Assembly: GCA_023078555.1 (NCBI GenBank)
Contig: CM041202.1
Coordinates: 6,186,522 to 6,250,521 of the forward strand
Reading direction: 5' to 3'
DNA from: Ulva prolifera
Taxonomy: Eukaryota; Chlorophyta; Ulvophyceae; Ulvales; Ulvaceae
Length of the DNA: 64,000 bases
In this document: positions 1 through 12,238 of the stretch, piece after piece
Numbering within the stretch: the first letter of the stretch is position 1
How the letters are laid out: each line of letters begins with the position of its first letter
Program-made: the position numbers and the translations under genes
Notes under the pieces: model-generated
Database searches by the model: none
What the model was told of the DNA's origin: nothing
What the model saw: the letters and a program-made list of their open reading frames with translations, nothing else

Positions 1-1200
1 TTTGCGGCATTTTCCATCTCAAATTAGCAGATAAGCGGCCATGACACACTAGCGTACAACTTCATACTCCAATAGCAGCCATCTAGCTTGGACCACCGCC
101 GCGGACGTCTCTTGCAATTGGTGCATGTTCACGCAAGGCTGCAGACCATTCGGAAAGGAGACGGCAAGTGCGGAACCCCGACTACGATGTAGATTTGTTC
201 TTTGAAATGTTTCTGAGACGTTGATAGTCCCCGACTATCGCAGGAGTGCCACCGTTTTGCATGCCCATTCGCTCTCCGCACACAGGCCTAGGTCAGACTT
301 GCTACTTGCGTGCGCGTCGGAGCGGTCAGGAGCTGTAGCTACTAGGAAAGCCTTCGCAGCTCGAGAACAAAATGAGCAATACAGATGCCGCTTTGTTGTA
401 TATTAGCTAAGAAGAGGGCCGTTACGTGCGTGGGTCGACCGAATCCAGCACCGGTCCGCTTAGCGGCCTCCGCTATGCCGTGCTGCCTTCTTGAGTATTG
501 CGCGTCGGCCGAGCAGCATCTGCAAAATGTATAGAGGTGTTTAGCATATCTCATCATTGGTTGGCCGTCCATGGGTGATCCGGATGGCACGATCGGTGTA
601 CACGGGCCTGGTGCTGATCAGTTGGTGATGCATTACACTTCTGCTACATCTACCTTGCCCCCACGCGCTATTCATCACTCCAGAGCGCTTCCAAAACCAC
701 GACATGTGCTGTACATCAGCTCGAGCTCTCAGCGTACAGTTGATAGGAATTGCGAATAATGAGCACACGAATGGGCATCTACGCTTGTGCACGTGTGTAT
801 ATCGACGTCGCTGCGGTTCATAGCAACGAGGTCGTGGCTGCGCCGGTTCGCCTGCAGCTGTTGGCGCAGCATGCTGTTCGGATGCTCGAGACTCTCGACC
901 GACGAATCATCGGCGACTGCGTACGCCGAGCACATGCATGCTGTCTCTGGCACACCAATCTCACTGTCCACCAGTCGTCACCACGCCATCATCGTACTGC
1001 ACGAGTCGAGAATTTCAGCATGACTCCAAGGCACTGGTGGCACGTTGCAGCAACATCGTACATGCGTTTGCATGCTTTGCGGCATCGTGCACATTTGTGA
1101 AGAAGCCAAATTGCACATGATCGTGGCACGCCAGACATGCATGCATGCACTTAATGAAGTGTGCAGGCCTACCGGTAGATACTCCTCACCGCGGCTGTCG
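1..1200. other. No gene recognised
   Basis: Short open frames occur on both strands here, but none has a recognisable domain, splice structure or unusual length. The only visible texture is repeated GCATGC/ATGCAT hexamers around 930-1150. It may be intergenic, or hold upstream exons of the gene at 1201 that I cannot see. Confidence 0.4.
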
Positions 1201-1916
1201 ATGTCTGGCAGCACTGCACTTCGGCTGCCAGCAGCGCAACCCTTGCCACCAAAGGATGAGCCCAATACTGGCTTCATAAAGGAGGAGCCAGCACCAGATC
1301 TAGACACGGAGCTGCCGCGGGCCGCTGCAAATGGGCCAGAGGAAGTGCGGCCTGAGCGTCGCGGAGACGTATATGCAATCAGGGATCACCTAGTCGGCAT
1401 TGTAGGTGCGGCCATGTACTGTACTTTGCAGCAAGGCGCACGTGCGCTGGCGGACGTCGTTGCAGCTATAGTATATATATAAACTCTGTAACTAGTGACG
1501 TACATGTAGTGCACTGTATGGCATCGGTCTTTGTGTCAGCCCAAATATGTGCATGACGTCAATGTAGATATCTGGTCAACTGAGCTCGAGCATGAAGCTG
1601 CTATATGTCACATTTTCTTGTTTCAGGTGCTTTGTTTGTTGTCATTATGCTGCTCTTCTGGCAGCTGACCAGCGGGGCTGCAAAGCTGCATGCATGCAAG
1701 TCCCAGAATGAAGAGCTTAAAGCAACTGCCCAAGCGTGCAGCACAGTGTGCAAAGGACCGGTGCCACTGCAAGACGATACAGCAGCAGATCTGCAGGTGT
1801 GGGTGGCGACAGAAGTCATGAGACCAACCTGCCTGCGTGTATATCATGTGCGACTGGATGTAGCTTATGTGCGCGCGGGCATCAACTTTGGGCCCCTGCT
1901 AGCCACTAAACACTGA
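1201..1916 (+). CDS. Two-exon small membrane protein (TM-exon family, copy A)
   Basis: Function unknown. Exon 1 is 1201-1405 (ATG, 68 codons plus one base), rich in Pro, Glu and Asp (KEEPAPDLDTELP). The intron is 1406-1626 (GTGCGG...TTTCAG, 221 bp, phase 1). Exon 2 is 1627-1916 and opens directly with a hydrophobic helix (GALFVVIMLLFWQL), then a polar Cys-containing tail ending in TGA. Exon lengths (205 + 290 nt) sum to 165 codons, so frame and phase agree and the product would be 164 aa. There is no N-terminal signal peptide; the single helix sits mid-protein. The same plan, with the intron just ahead of the helix, recurs at 13.6-16.2 kb and 24.3-25.4 kb. An earlier upstream exon is possible. 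Splicing is inferred from sequence only. Confidence 0.55.
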
Positions 1917-2046
1917 CAGACCAGCCTCATGTGTGTATGGAGCCACATGTGCAGCGCTTTTGATCAGCCGATTGCGTTGTATTGATCAAATGCGCACTTG
2001 TGCCTTGGACCAACAGTGCTATTGACATGTCACACAGTACGTATGC

Positions 2047-2592
2047 ATGGCCGAGAGCTCTCGTAGTAGATTCTTGTCAGCCTGTGTCCCGGCGCCAGGT
2101 GGCGCCTCCACGGCAGCAGTAGATCATGTGAACCTGAACGTGCAGGACACCCCTATCTCGACGGCTGATGCTTCCGCCGATTGGAGTTCCATGAAAGCCC
2201 CCGAGAGGGTAGCTGCTGATACCTGTCTCGGAGACGCCGCAGTCCTGTGCGCATTTCAGGCATCAGATACCTGTTCTGGGCAACAAGACACTCCGCAACT
2301 TGAAGCTCAAGATCGGCTGCTGATCGAGGAAGATGCTGAAAAGTGCAAGATTCCTCCACAAGATGGGGCCTTCTCTCCAAAAAAGATTCTGGTTCCAATT
2401 GAGTCTCTTGGGGGCATGTGTCAATTCCTGCACATGATTGACGCCGGTTTAGGTCGCTCTTGCGATCGTATTTTACAGATGCCGACGCCAAAGCTGCGGA
2501 TCTTGGCTTTCTACGGATTCACGTTCATCACTCTCATATGCTTCGTAGTTTATGAGCTTCATAGGTCTTGTAGGGTGGAGTACGCCTACTAG
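2047..2592 (+). CDS. Hypothetical protein with C-terminal membrane helix
   Basis: A single open frame of 181 codons, ATG at 2047, TAG at 2590. The first 150 residues are polar, with Ser/Thr/Asp-rich and Cys-containing stretches and no recognised domain. The last 30 residues hold one strong hydrophobic helix (LAFYGFTFITLICFVVYEL) followed by a short basic tail, which suggests a tail-anchored membrane protein. It lies 130 bp after copy A and resembles the other membrane genes of this half in composition and layout, but has no visible intron. No homologous family recognised. Confidence 0.5.
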   Translation: MAESSRSRFLSACVPAPGGASTAAVDHVNLNVQDTPISTADASADWSSMKAPERVAADTCLGDAAVLCAFQASDTCSGQQDTPQLEAQDRLLIEEDAEKCKIPPQDGAFSPKKILVPIESLGGMCQFLHMIDAGLGRSCDRILQMPTPKLRILAFYGFTFITLICFVVYELHRSCRVEYAY

Positions 2593-3864
2593 TGCATTAG
2601 TATACTGTACGCCTTTGCCTGTGTCTGCAGAGGGCACCAGAAGGAAGGTGAAGGCCGACATGCTTGCTTTGCCTTCATGCTGAAGACGATGATATAGTAT
2701 ACCTACAGGTATAGGCAAACATGCCCTGCTCCCTCGAACCCCGGCCCTGAAAAGATGTATACCTGCAGACTAATTAATCGCAATATTGCGCACTAGCTTG
2801 CTACGCTGCCCACGCTGCCCCTTACACGATTGCGCCGAATGCGCTTTGCTCGGCCGCCGACGGGACCATCTCAAACTTGACTGACTCGCTGCTCCGCCCT
2901 GCATACCCCGCCACTGGAGTTCTTTGGAGATCTCCACCGCTGACTGAGCTCAAGTAGGTGAGATAAGACGACAGACAACGTGCATGCCATGCCTGCATAC
3001 ACTGTCATGCACAGGGCCACGTCCGATGCGAGGTCTGCTTCTGCCAAATAGGCAGAAGAGGTGTTCCGACCTTCCAGCCTCCCTGGCCGTGCCGGACTCA
3101 CCTGCAGTCCATGCTGCCTCGTGTGCTGCTGGTACCCATGGGTAATTGCAATTGTGCCGGTGGCCCGGGGCGGACACGCAAGATCTGTCAATCTCACCGA
3201 GTCTGTGCGCACGTTGGTGTCAATGCTGCAGCTACCTCAGCGCCCATCGATCGTGGCGCCGTGTGCAGCCAGAATGCACACCAGTGTTGGGTCGCTTTGC
3301 GGAATTTCCAGGCCTGCCAACCCAAAAATAGATCTAAATACTCGGAATTAATTATTCTTCGTGATCGGGCCAGATCAGCCAACAATGATGCACACGCGAT
3401 GCTGTGCATGCTGAGCTGCGACCCGACTCATTCAATATTAATAATATCAACATTAATAACTCATATGAGTTGCTGATTGGTGCACACGTCAGCTTGAAGG
3501 GCACGCCCATGCCGCCACACCGCCGCAGCAATTTCTGACCTGGGCTGTCACACGGTGTAGGAGTGGCTCGGACATGGCCATGTCCAGCTGAACATGACAG
3601 TAGGGTGACACTGGCCCGATGTTGCGGCTCATGATCATGATTGATCCATCGCGATGGTGGGATCACTCAGCGGTGCGGGGGCACTGCCGTGGCACCGACA
3701 CCTTGACGTTGTCGAGGGCATGCAGAGGAAAAGCCCGTTGTAAGTATTGCTGCTCGCACTCATTGCAAGGGCGAGCAGCAACAAGGCGACATCGAGCACT
3801 CCGCTGCAGCCCTGCGCAAGCCCCTGACTCCCCCTTGACGTCACGACTGTATACAGTTAACTGT

Positions 3865-3888
3865 ATCCGGCCAAACGTTTGGCCGGAT
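3865..3888. repeat. 24-bp perfect palindrome with CCAAACGTTTGG core
   Basis: The half-site is ATCCGGCCAAAC followed exactly by its reverse complement. The central 12 bases CCAAACGTTTGG occur again at 16419-16430 inside another palindrome. It is preceded at 3846-3867 by overlapping TGTATACAGT/AACTGTA inverted repeats. Function unknown; a dimeric protein binding site or a cruciform are both possible. Confidence 0.6.
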
Positions 3889-4160
3889 CTGCCTGCACCG
3901 GCTCGCCAGCCTGCTCATCGCCACCCATGGGGGGACATCGCCGCTGGACAGCCGTACGAGGCACAAGGTCTGTGGGACTTCTTTGGGCTCGCAGGTCAAG
4001 GCAGAGGGCTGCTCACGAAACCTATTGGGCCGTCATGGCCATCATCCTACTGTCTCTCAAGTTTCCACATCCACCTGCACAGGTGTACGCCGGTAGCGTA
4101 CATATGATGTCCACACATGCTCGATGCCGCGTTTGCTCGGCCGACCGCTAATGCAGAGCT

Positions 4161-4254
4161 CCGAGGCGGGGGGGTCTGCACTCGGGACATGCACAAGTCC
4201 ACCGGGAACGCGAGCCACTCAGACATCGCCCAGGGCCCTGGGTGGTATCTATGG
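4161..4254 (+). repeat. 95-bp dispersed repeat, left copy
   Basis: This segment (CCGAGGCGG ... GGGTCTGCACTCGGG ... GCCACTCAGACATCGCC ... TATCTATGG) matches the reverse complement of 5573-5668 with few differences. It contains the palindrome CCCAGGGCCCTGGG. The pair may be two copies of a short interspersed repeat or the ends of a 1.5-kb inverted-repeat element; no target duplication was found. Confidence 0.6.
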
Positions 4255-5572
4255 ACTCACAGTAACATAGTGAATGCACACAGGCGGTCGTCTCACGTCG
4301 CTTGGCGAAAGCAGCCTTTTCTTCGCAAAGCGTATGCATGCCTGGGCAGAATGACCCATTTCGCCCAGGGAGCGCCTACAGCGCCCAGCGCGTGCCCAGA
4401 GCACGCCCAGTGAGCCTATGACACCCTTATTATGTTTATATAAGCAGTAGTGGGACGTTATCCTTGATGTTATCGATTACTGTGGAAGGCGTTCTAGCCG
4501 TTGTGACTTGTGGGGTCATGTACTGTCACATGTAGGCAGGTGCTCTGCGCGATTGGAGCGCTATGACGAATCAATACAAGTGTTGTTCACTCTTGGGGAT
4601 GGGTCGTTTGGTCGCTCTGCGGTTGATTGCTTCAGCGGCTCTGACCCCATTTCGTTCTGGCGTGTCCAATACATGGCATGAGTATAAACAACAGGCTTCA
4701 ATAGGCGTGCATGCTTAAATTATGGTACAGTCGGGATACCTTCAACGATACCGACAGCTGTGATCGAGGCTAATCAAGCGGCTGTCCACATGATGAAGGT
4801 CATTATATCGACCCCACATGGATGCAGCTGGTCTGGCTGATACGTCTGGCATGTTTGTCATAAATGACAGTATCATGTAGTTGTATCTAGATTGTATTGC
4901 AAGCGATGTCACATCTGAAGGATGCCAGTCAGGTTGTATGCTGATTGCATTGTAGCATTTTGCAAGAGGCAGAAAACCGATGCAGTTGACTGTATACTGC
5001 TGTGAAAAAGAATGCAAAAGAATACTTACGCGAGAAGAACACAGCATGCGCTCTGCATCACTGTCATGGGATTCTGAACTGCATCAGAGGTGTAGGAATG
5101 CAAGAATGCCTTACACACAGCCTCTTTTTGTGCTTGCCTCTGTGACCTGCCACATTACGCCCACTGATGACATCTTGATTGATCACGAGTCACTCACGTG
5201 GATCGGTGCTGGTTGAATAGCGATAAGTTATTGCGTAGTGCTGAATATATTTGTGTGAATGCACATGCTGTCGCGACCGTCACAGCCAGATTCGCAGCGC
5301 CTCCGTGCCCTCCAAAACGAAGATGGAACTGATACAAACAGGTGAGAATTATGACTGCAATTTGTAGATCGCGCAGGGATCATTCTTGCCGTGGCTTTGA
5401 TGAGCCGGTGTACGGCAGCGTACTTTCAGTCACTGTGACGGAAGAACAATGCTGCCTTCCCCACCGAGATTAGAGATCCTGAGCCATCTGGGGCTGGTGA
5501 GTTTTGGTATGAGTACGTCTATGCTGTGGTCGATTGGAATGCTATGTTGCGTCTTTGCTGACACAGCTGTTT

Positions 5573-5668
5573 CTATAGATACCGCCCAGGGCCCTGGGCG
5601 ATGTCTGAGTGGCTCGCGTTCCCGGTGCACGTGTGCATGGCCCGAGTGCAGACCCCCCTTCCGAGGCG
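5573..5668 (-). repeat. 95-bp dispersed repeat, inverted right copy
   Basis: This is the reverse-complement partner of 4161-4254. Both copies share the CCCAGGGCCCTGGG palindrome next to a CACTCAGACATC stretch. The 1.3 kb between them has no recognised coding sequence. Confidence 0.6.
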
Positions 5669-6343
5669 CAAGGCTCGCTCATCTTGCGTGGGGCCTCTGC
5701 CTGTACCTTTCTTCTGTACGCCCTGATACTGAACAACGCCCCTGAGCGGCCTCTGTGTTCCGATCTGCTTTCGCCAGTGACACGATCAGCTCTAGAGCTA
5801 GCTAGCCCTGATTCTGTACACAGAGACTGACTCTACCTGCAGGCAGGTGTCGTGATTGACAGTTCAAATATACTCATAGCATTATGAGATGATTCGTCAG
5901 CTCCTTCTGCATCTACACAGTCTGGGACGTCGTCGGCAGCATCGTCCGCATGAATCTTCACCTTTTAACGCTGCCGTGGTGCGCAATCTCGCAGATTTTA
6001 GAGTCTCGTGCAACAGTACATATTCTCTCCTCGAAATTCTGGGTGTCTCTTTCTGGGGATCTAATTCTGGGGGTCTCTGCGCGCTCTGTCGCAGAGCTGT
6101 CTGAAGGCGGATGGCTCTATCGCAGTCTGCCGATGAGGTCTCACTGCCCATTGACTCGTCCAGCAGCATCGATGCGTAATGTGTGTAACGTCTGTACCTT
6201 ACTGTCCCGGTTCAGTATATCAGCAGTCTCTGCAGCATGTGTGACCCAGCCCTGTCCTGCGAGACTATCTTGGTGAGGCGCTTACATCGTGGCTGCTGCC
6301 ATGCAGCCTCGTCCGTCTTGATCTTATTTTCATAGAGTGACTC

Positions 6344-6946
6344 ATGTCTCGTGATCCCTGTGAGGTTACCCGTCTTCCTGCACACTGGACGAATGGAGGT
6401 ACTGCTGGTGCCATTAGGCAGAGCCGCAGTGCCCCGTACATGCCTACTGGTAAGCAATGGTGCAATGCTGATTCCGGAGTCCGTTACGGCGTTGCCCGAT
6501 ACGTTCCCCAGCACCCCTTGCCAACAGGCTGTGGCACGTTGCAGAATCCCTTCTCAGCCATCTGTGAGCTCTGCTGTGCCAGTGCGATGGCAATCACTGC
6601 AGCCCCATCATCTCGCCAAGCTGTGTCGAGCAGATTATCCTGCCATCTGAGCGGCGTTGATCCTGCTACGCTACCAGCAATTGCCATACCAGCGCCACAT
6701 TCTGCCGTGCTACCTGCAGGTTACATCGTGTACTTCATGCTGCCCATCACCCACCGGCGCTGCGTCCCCATGCTCAAGCTGTACGCTCGCTTCACGTTGC
6801 ACGTCACATCGCGGGGCAAGCTGATAGTGGCGCACGTTGAGGGCGCCGGCGTGGCCGGTGTCCACAGCATGGACACCGACGGCAGTGATGCGGACATGCA
6901 AACAAGAAGCGTGTTCACAGATCGTGAAGGAGGGCCGTGTGGCTAG
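6344..6946 (+). CDS. Unidentified open frame or exons
   Basis: A 200-codon frame, long for a region of this base composition. I do not recognise it. An acceptor-like CTGCAG at 6714-6719 precedes a hydrophobic, basic stretch (GYIVYFMLPITHRRCVPMLK) followed by a beta-rich segment (FTLHVTSRGKLIVAHVEG), so the real exon may start at 6720. The latter faintly recalls the last strands of NTF2/SnoaL-like folds, but that is only an impression. Further coding-looking pieces follow at about 6918-7015 and 7590-7800 in other frames, so a multi-exon gene spanning 6.3-7.8 kb is possible. Confidence 0.3.
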   Translation: MSRDPCEVTRLPAHWTNGGTAGAIRQSRSAPYMPTGKQWCNADSGVRYGVARYVPQHPLPTGCGTLQNPFSAICELCCASAMAITAAPSSRQAVSSRLSCHLSGVDPATLPAIAIPAPHSAVLPAGYIVYFMLPITHRRCVPMLKLYARFTLHVTSRGKLIVAHVEGAGVAGVHSMDTDGSDADMQTRSVFTDREGGPCG

Positions 6947-7802
6947 CAAGGCATACCAGAAGCTCGACGTGGCCTTCATGCACTGCATTGACGTGCAAGA
7001 CGGCGGGGATGACAGGGTGTGGGTGCGCCGCCTCCCTGGCACGTGCCGCGCATCCACACCCAGCTGGGACTGCACTCCCTGTGTGCGCCCAGCACCCGCC
7101 GCAGCGGTGTGTGTGTCCCCAGCTGAATGTGTGTTGGTTTTTCATTGCAGTGATACAGCGGTGTCATCAACGGCTCGCCCGATGCCCCTGTATCGACCGG
7201 CACACGCCACAGCCGTGCATGCGCTCTTGACTGGATATGTGCGCCCTGTACAACACCGGGATCGCTGAGACGCTGAAGACACACTGCAGACCGGGTGTCG
7301 CGTGCTCTCATGCGCAGTGTGATGCGCTTATCCTGCGGCTAGCTCTGTGAGCATCGGCCAGCTTCGTTCATGTGTCACGTCCTGTGTCGCTGCCGTCCGT
7401 CGCAAGCCCCCAAACATCTCTGCAACCATGCCCCGGCGGCGTCTGTAATCTGTACTCGCTTAGGGGATTCCTATCTGCGCTGCGCCGTCCATGGTACGCT
7501 CTGAGTGCGCAACAATTGTCTTGACAGCCTGCGGCCACATGTTGTGCGGTGCAGGACTTGGAAGAGGCGGCGACACTTTCAGGCCGGCACGATGCCGCAT
7601 GTTCACCAGCGTCCCTCACGCCGCCGGACCCGGCATCGTCTACAGCGGCCTGCAGGTGCCCACGTTCTTCGCCATCGGCTGTGGCGCTGTCGCCGGTCGC
7701 GGCAACCACATGCCGCAGTGCTCCGCACGCATGCCTGAAGCGGGGCCGTGGTACCACGCGACATGGGCATTCTGGCTGGCGCACCCCCTAGCGCCTACCT
7801 GA

Positions 7803-10234
7803 GTTGTGCCCGCTGGTGCCTGTGGCGGTCGCTCTGGCATCGGCAGTCACGCAGCGGTATGTGCTCCGAGGTACTGCGGATCGGCATGAGGTGGCGACAC
7901 CAGATCAGTGGCTAATCCTGCAGCGTGCTCAATGGGCCAGGGGGCTCATCAGGGCGGTGTACACAGAGCACATTTCAACTGCGATGGGCCGGCCCTTTTT
8001 GTGAGGCTGCCGCTGACTGCTGTCTTCGCCCCACTTGCGATGCACATGCATGGGGAGGACACTGAATTGCGTGTAAATTGCCGGCAGGTCCGTAGATGTC
8101 TTCCCTTTAGGACTTGATGTCTGTGAACTCCGCCACAGTGGCCGCATGTAAAAAGGCAAGATTCTGCATAGCCATGCATTGCTCTGTGTGGAATATTTCT
8201 GTGTTACAAGGACAAAGCAAGCAAGGCAGGAATATTGGAATATTGTGCAATGTGCCAAGTACCGACAGCACTTTCTGGCAACAATAGTGCTGTGATGTCA
8301 TGGAGTTGTCTTCATTTGGCACAACATGGTCTCACTGAAAGGAAACAAGTTACAACTGTTCTCGTGTCTGCATGTTTTGCAATGCCAACTCCGTTCGGCC
8401 GACTGCATGGGTACTGGAAGGCCATACTTTGACATATCGGCCATGATTGCATCATTTCCCTCCAAAATGTCAGTACTCGCAACGTGATGACAGTTGCTGA
8501 GGGGAGAGGATGTACAGTTTGCCCCCCACACACAGATGCCTCAGGGAGCTGCACCTGAATGCCGGCCAGCAAGCCCACACAACAGCTACGTCATGTGTAA
8601 TGGTGCCGCCCTCGAATGGTCAGTCAGCACGATGCAACTGAGTCTGCGAGATGCTGCACAAAATTTTTTTTTTATGGCACCCCTCTGTCTGCACGTGGTT
8701 CATCGACTGTTGTGCGTGCGGTGCCGTGTCGTGCCGGATATATACTGTGTACCACCGCTCGGAGCTCATGTTCTGTTGCGTTGCATCAGCAGCCCTTCCT
8801 GTATTTTGGCGAGAGGCATGTGAGGTGGTATGGAGCATGCGGCGTGGCTGCATGTCTGCCCCACTGACAGCATTGACGGCACCATTTGCAAGAACTTGAG
8901 GCGGGGAGGTGGTGCAGGGCCGGGAAAGTGACTCCAAGCTCAAGAACACTGCAGCTCATCATGTGTGAAAAGTCGATCACTGCATGGATCCACTATGACA
9001 GTGACCCAGCCCCCAAGCTTCAAAACCCCAGCTGGCACTGTGTGTGGGGTACTCAGCCTGGTTCACCCATACCAATGGAAGCTGTCACCTCACAGTGAAA
9101 GCCCTCACTCTCGCACATGCAATGAGACAAACACGATGCATGGCATCTCAACAGCTGCCCTCATGCTTTACTACGGGAATTGTGTGCGAGAGTATCTGAG
9201 TGTGTAGCTGTCTAGATCTTGCCATTTCTTGGTGCAGCCATGCCAAATTTTAAAGTGCTTAGTCAATCAATCTTGCACAGTGGCTGAAGGGCGTATAAGC
9301 GGACGCTTTCTAGCAAGGCTGTAAGTTAAGCAGGCTGTCATAGACACTGCCATAAATTGCAGGCCTGTTCCTACCGCTGGGCGCTACAGGCATGCTCTGG
9401 TGGCCCGTTGAGGTCATTTAGCTGGCGCCATGGCATCAGCTGAAATGTGCTTGCCGCTTGACTGAGGCCCGATACGACCCGCTGCTGCACATATGTACAA
9501 ACATCGTTGGCAATACAGCCTTCTGCCGAAGACGCGGCCGCAAGGGTTTGGCAGCGCCAGCGCCACACTTGGGAATTCGTGCCAGTCCCGTGTACTCTGG
9601 CATGATTACCGCTTTTTCAGCATGCCTCAACACAAATACGCGCAAACAATGCAAGTATACAAATTATCATTCCCTCAGGCTGATTGTAGATCACATAGTT
9701 CAGCAGGTGCAGCCAGATTCTGACGTTGCTTGAGTGTACACTGCATCACGATCCTGCGTACAGCTACACAGTGCATACAACTAGATCTTGAATTATCTTA
9801 TCATCACATAGACTACTGTAGCACAGTCAACACGATAATACCAAGAAAAACCAGACCGCAGGTGTGTCACTGGCATGCCTTGTGCCGTCGACTACTGCCG
9901 TCGTTAGCGGCTGCTGCTGTGGACTCAAGTGTGTATTGCTGCGCATACCAACGCATACGGTGAATGCTTATGTGCTGCTTCATGTTCATACACATATATG
10001 ATCGGGTGTCAATAAACATATCCAATGAAGGGCTCTCGAAAGAGCCTCGAGCTCCACATGTATAAATACAACGAGAGCCACACAAGCCACGCGTGGCCAC
10101 GCTGCAGCAGCGTCACACCTCCCCCTCGCCTAGTCCTGCAAGACTGGGACGTCAGGCCCTGCATGCGCATCACGTGCAGTGCCTTTCATGCCCACACGAA
10201 CTTAGAGGTCCACCGGCCGATATAGAGCTCATAC
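7803..10234. other. No gene recognised; one dispersed repeat tail
   Basis: Nothing coding is supported. The minus-strand motif TTTGTCCTTGTAACA lies at 8202-8216. Preceded on the minus strand by CTGCCTTGCTTGC, it probably marks the 3-prime end of a short retroelement copy. Confidence 0.4.
8202..8216 (-). repeat. Dispersed tail motif TTTGTCCTTGTAACA
   Basis: An exact 15-mer also found at 12062-12076 (+), 22068-22082 (+) and 24633-24647 (-), with variants elsewhere. At 12062 it ends the 3-prime region of a non-LTR retrotransposon fragment, so I interpret it as the terminal motif of that family or of short elements sharing its end. Confidence 0.6.
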
Positions 10235-11491
10235 ATGTCAGCGCCGTCGCAACGTCGACACCAACGAGCGACTGCGCATAGCCCGCGCGGACAACGCTGC
10301 ACGCCGCGGCCCGGGGATCAAACCCCCGCTCCCAGCGACGCCGCGCGCGCGTCCCCTCGACGCCACTCAAACATCACGCCCCGTCTCAGCGGCGACGATG
10401 ACACATCCTCTGAATGCCCCTGTGGCCGCAGTGATGCGTCTGGTACGCACTCGCTGATCTGCAAGTCGCTGTGGGGTACCGTCGTGGCCCGCCACAATCT
10501 CGTCATGGAGACATGGCGCCGCATCATGGCACGCGGCGGAATCGCATCAGCGGTCGAGCCTCACATGAGCAGGCTCCCCCGCGGCCTCGGCCCCGGCATT
10601 GGGCTCGCCCGCAACGTCCCGGACAGCACGGACGCAGCTTCCCCGTCACTCACCACCAAATCCTCACCCAACCAGGCCTCGGTCGCGCCCGCTCCTCCTC
10701 ATGGCGCCCAGGCCCCGTCCCCCACCATCCCGCAGCCTGCTCCAGCATGCCCCGACAGCGCGACGCCGTCCCCCACGGCCGACCACCTCGCAACCTCCCC
10801 CGCCCCCGCCGCGGTCGCGCCCGCTCTCTCCCATGGCGCCCAGGCACCCTCTTCCCTCACGTACGCGGCTGTCCTTGCGTCCTCCTGTGCTGCCACGACG
10901 GCGACCGGTGCCGAAGCCCCCGCTGGTGCGGCCGCCCCCCGCACCGCGCAGGCAGTGCCGCAAGCACCGCAGCAGTCGGTCCAAGCACCAGCTGCCCCGT
11001 CGCAGGCAGTGCCCCGGTCCCGCAGACCCGCACAGCGGGGCGACATCCTCGCGTTCTTCCCGGGCGCGCCGGTCATCGGCGACGTGTGCGTCACCCACCC
11101 GCTGGCTTCCTCGAACGTCAGCGCCGCGGCGCTCCGCGACGGTGCCTCGGCAGAGGCCGCCGACCGGCGCAAACGCGAACAGTACGGCCGGGCCGGCGCG
11201 GGCGCGTTCACGCTGGTCCCGCTGACGCATGAGACGTACGGCCGTGTTGGCCCGGCCACCTTTGCATTCCTCAACAGGCTTGCTGATGTGGCTGCAGGGT
11301 CTGGCGCGGCCTCTCGGCGGCGTTTCCTGGAGAACGCAATGCGCGATCTCTCGACGACGCTCTGTCGTGCAGTGGCGCGCCAGGTGCGCGCCGCAGCTCC
11401 GCTGATGGCACGTCACGCGGGCAAGGCAGTTTTGGCGGGACTCACAGTCCCGTCTGATGACCTCTCGCCGCTTACAGGCCATCCGGCCTGA
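10235..11491 (+). pseudogene. Non-LTR retrotransposon polyprotein, C-terminal fragment
   Basis: An open frame of 418 codons. Residues about 60-80 contain a Cys-x-Cys-x7-His-x3-Cys cluster (CPCGRSDASGTHSLIC) like the zinc knuckle after the reverse transcriptase in LINEs that use a restriction-like endonuclease. A long Pro/Ala linker follows, then RGDILAFFPGAPVIGDVCVT, which fits the PD-(D/E)xK-like nuclease region of such elements, and a tail of the ETYGRVGP type. Reverse transcriptase itself is absent, so this is a 5-prime-truncated copy. It is followed by a G/T-rich 3-prime region ending in TTTGTCCTTGTAACA. Family assignment rests on motif resemblance only. Confidence 0.55.
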
Positions 11492-12076
11492 GCGGTGGGG
11501 TGCCCCTTGGGCGCCCCGTCCGCTTGACGCCACCGACCTGTGGCCTCTGACTCCAGCTGGGCCGGGTCCGATGGGTGTGCGGGATGCCTTCGTTGGCATG
11601 TGCGGGGACTGCGGAACGGCTTGGGCGATGCAGTGTCCTAGGTGCGGTGCGGCGTGGGCCGGCGGGGCTGCGCGGCGGTGTGCCGGGCTGGCGTGGTATG
11701 CTGTGGCTTGGTGGGGTGGGGATGGGTCTTGGGGCCCGGGCGGCCCCCGGCAATCGGGCGGCCATGATGGGCGGCCTCAGGCAGCAGTGTGTTGGGTTTG
11801 GCCCTGTCGTACGGCGGCGGGCATTGTGGTGCTGGTGGTTGTGATGTTGTGTGTCGGCCGTGGGGTTTGTGCGTGCGCGTGTGTGGGTTTGTGTTTGTGG
11901 GTGTGTGGGTCTGTGCGTGTGTGCGCTGGTGTGTGGGTGTGTGCTTGGCGGTCTGCGGATCTGTGTCGCTTGTTGCGCCGGTGATGGGTGAGATGTTCGT
12001 GGGTGTCTTGGTGTTTGCTTCGTCTGCTTGCACCTTTCGCGGTGCTGCCCGACTTGCTGCCTTTGTCCTTGTAACA
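11492..12076 (+). mobile_element. Probable 3-prime untranslated region of the non-LTR element
   Basis: This is strongly G/T-rich, with GTGTGTGGGT-type tracts at 11850-11945, and directly follows the retrotransposon frame. It ends at 12062-12076 in the dispersed motif TTTGTCCTTGTAACA, after which base composition changes. No open frame of interest. Confidence 0.45.
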
Positions 12077-12238
12077 CTCAAACATCACGTAGCGGTGAAC
12101 GCGCCGCCACGTAACAAGATCCCTCGACAGATCCGGAGCTCGGATGCAAATCTCGCCTCCACACACCTATCCCTAGGGTTGTGTGGATGGAGATGTCGGG
12201 TCTTGTGTGTGCAGCTGTGGGCACCCCGGGAATTTCTT

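Larger units (their letters stand above)
2593..6343. other. Gene-poor stretch with palindromes and an inverted repeat pair
   Basis: No convincing gene. Open frames are short and mutually overlapping. Notable structures are a 24-bp palindrome at 3865-3888, a palindromic TGTATACA context just before it, and a 95-bp sequence present twice in opposite orientation (4161-4254 and 5573-5668). From about 4430 to 5400 the sequence is noticeably A+T richer than its flanks. Confidence 0.45.

Noticed and set aside
6720..6900. NTF2/SnoaL-like domain
   Set aside because: The resemblance is confined to about 50 residues and cannot be checked without a profile search; kept only as a low-confidence remark.
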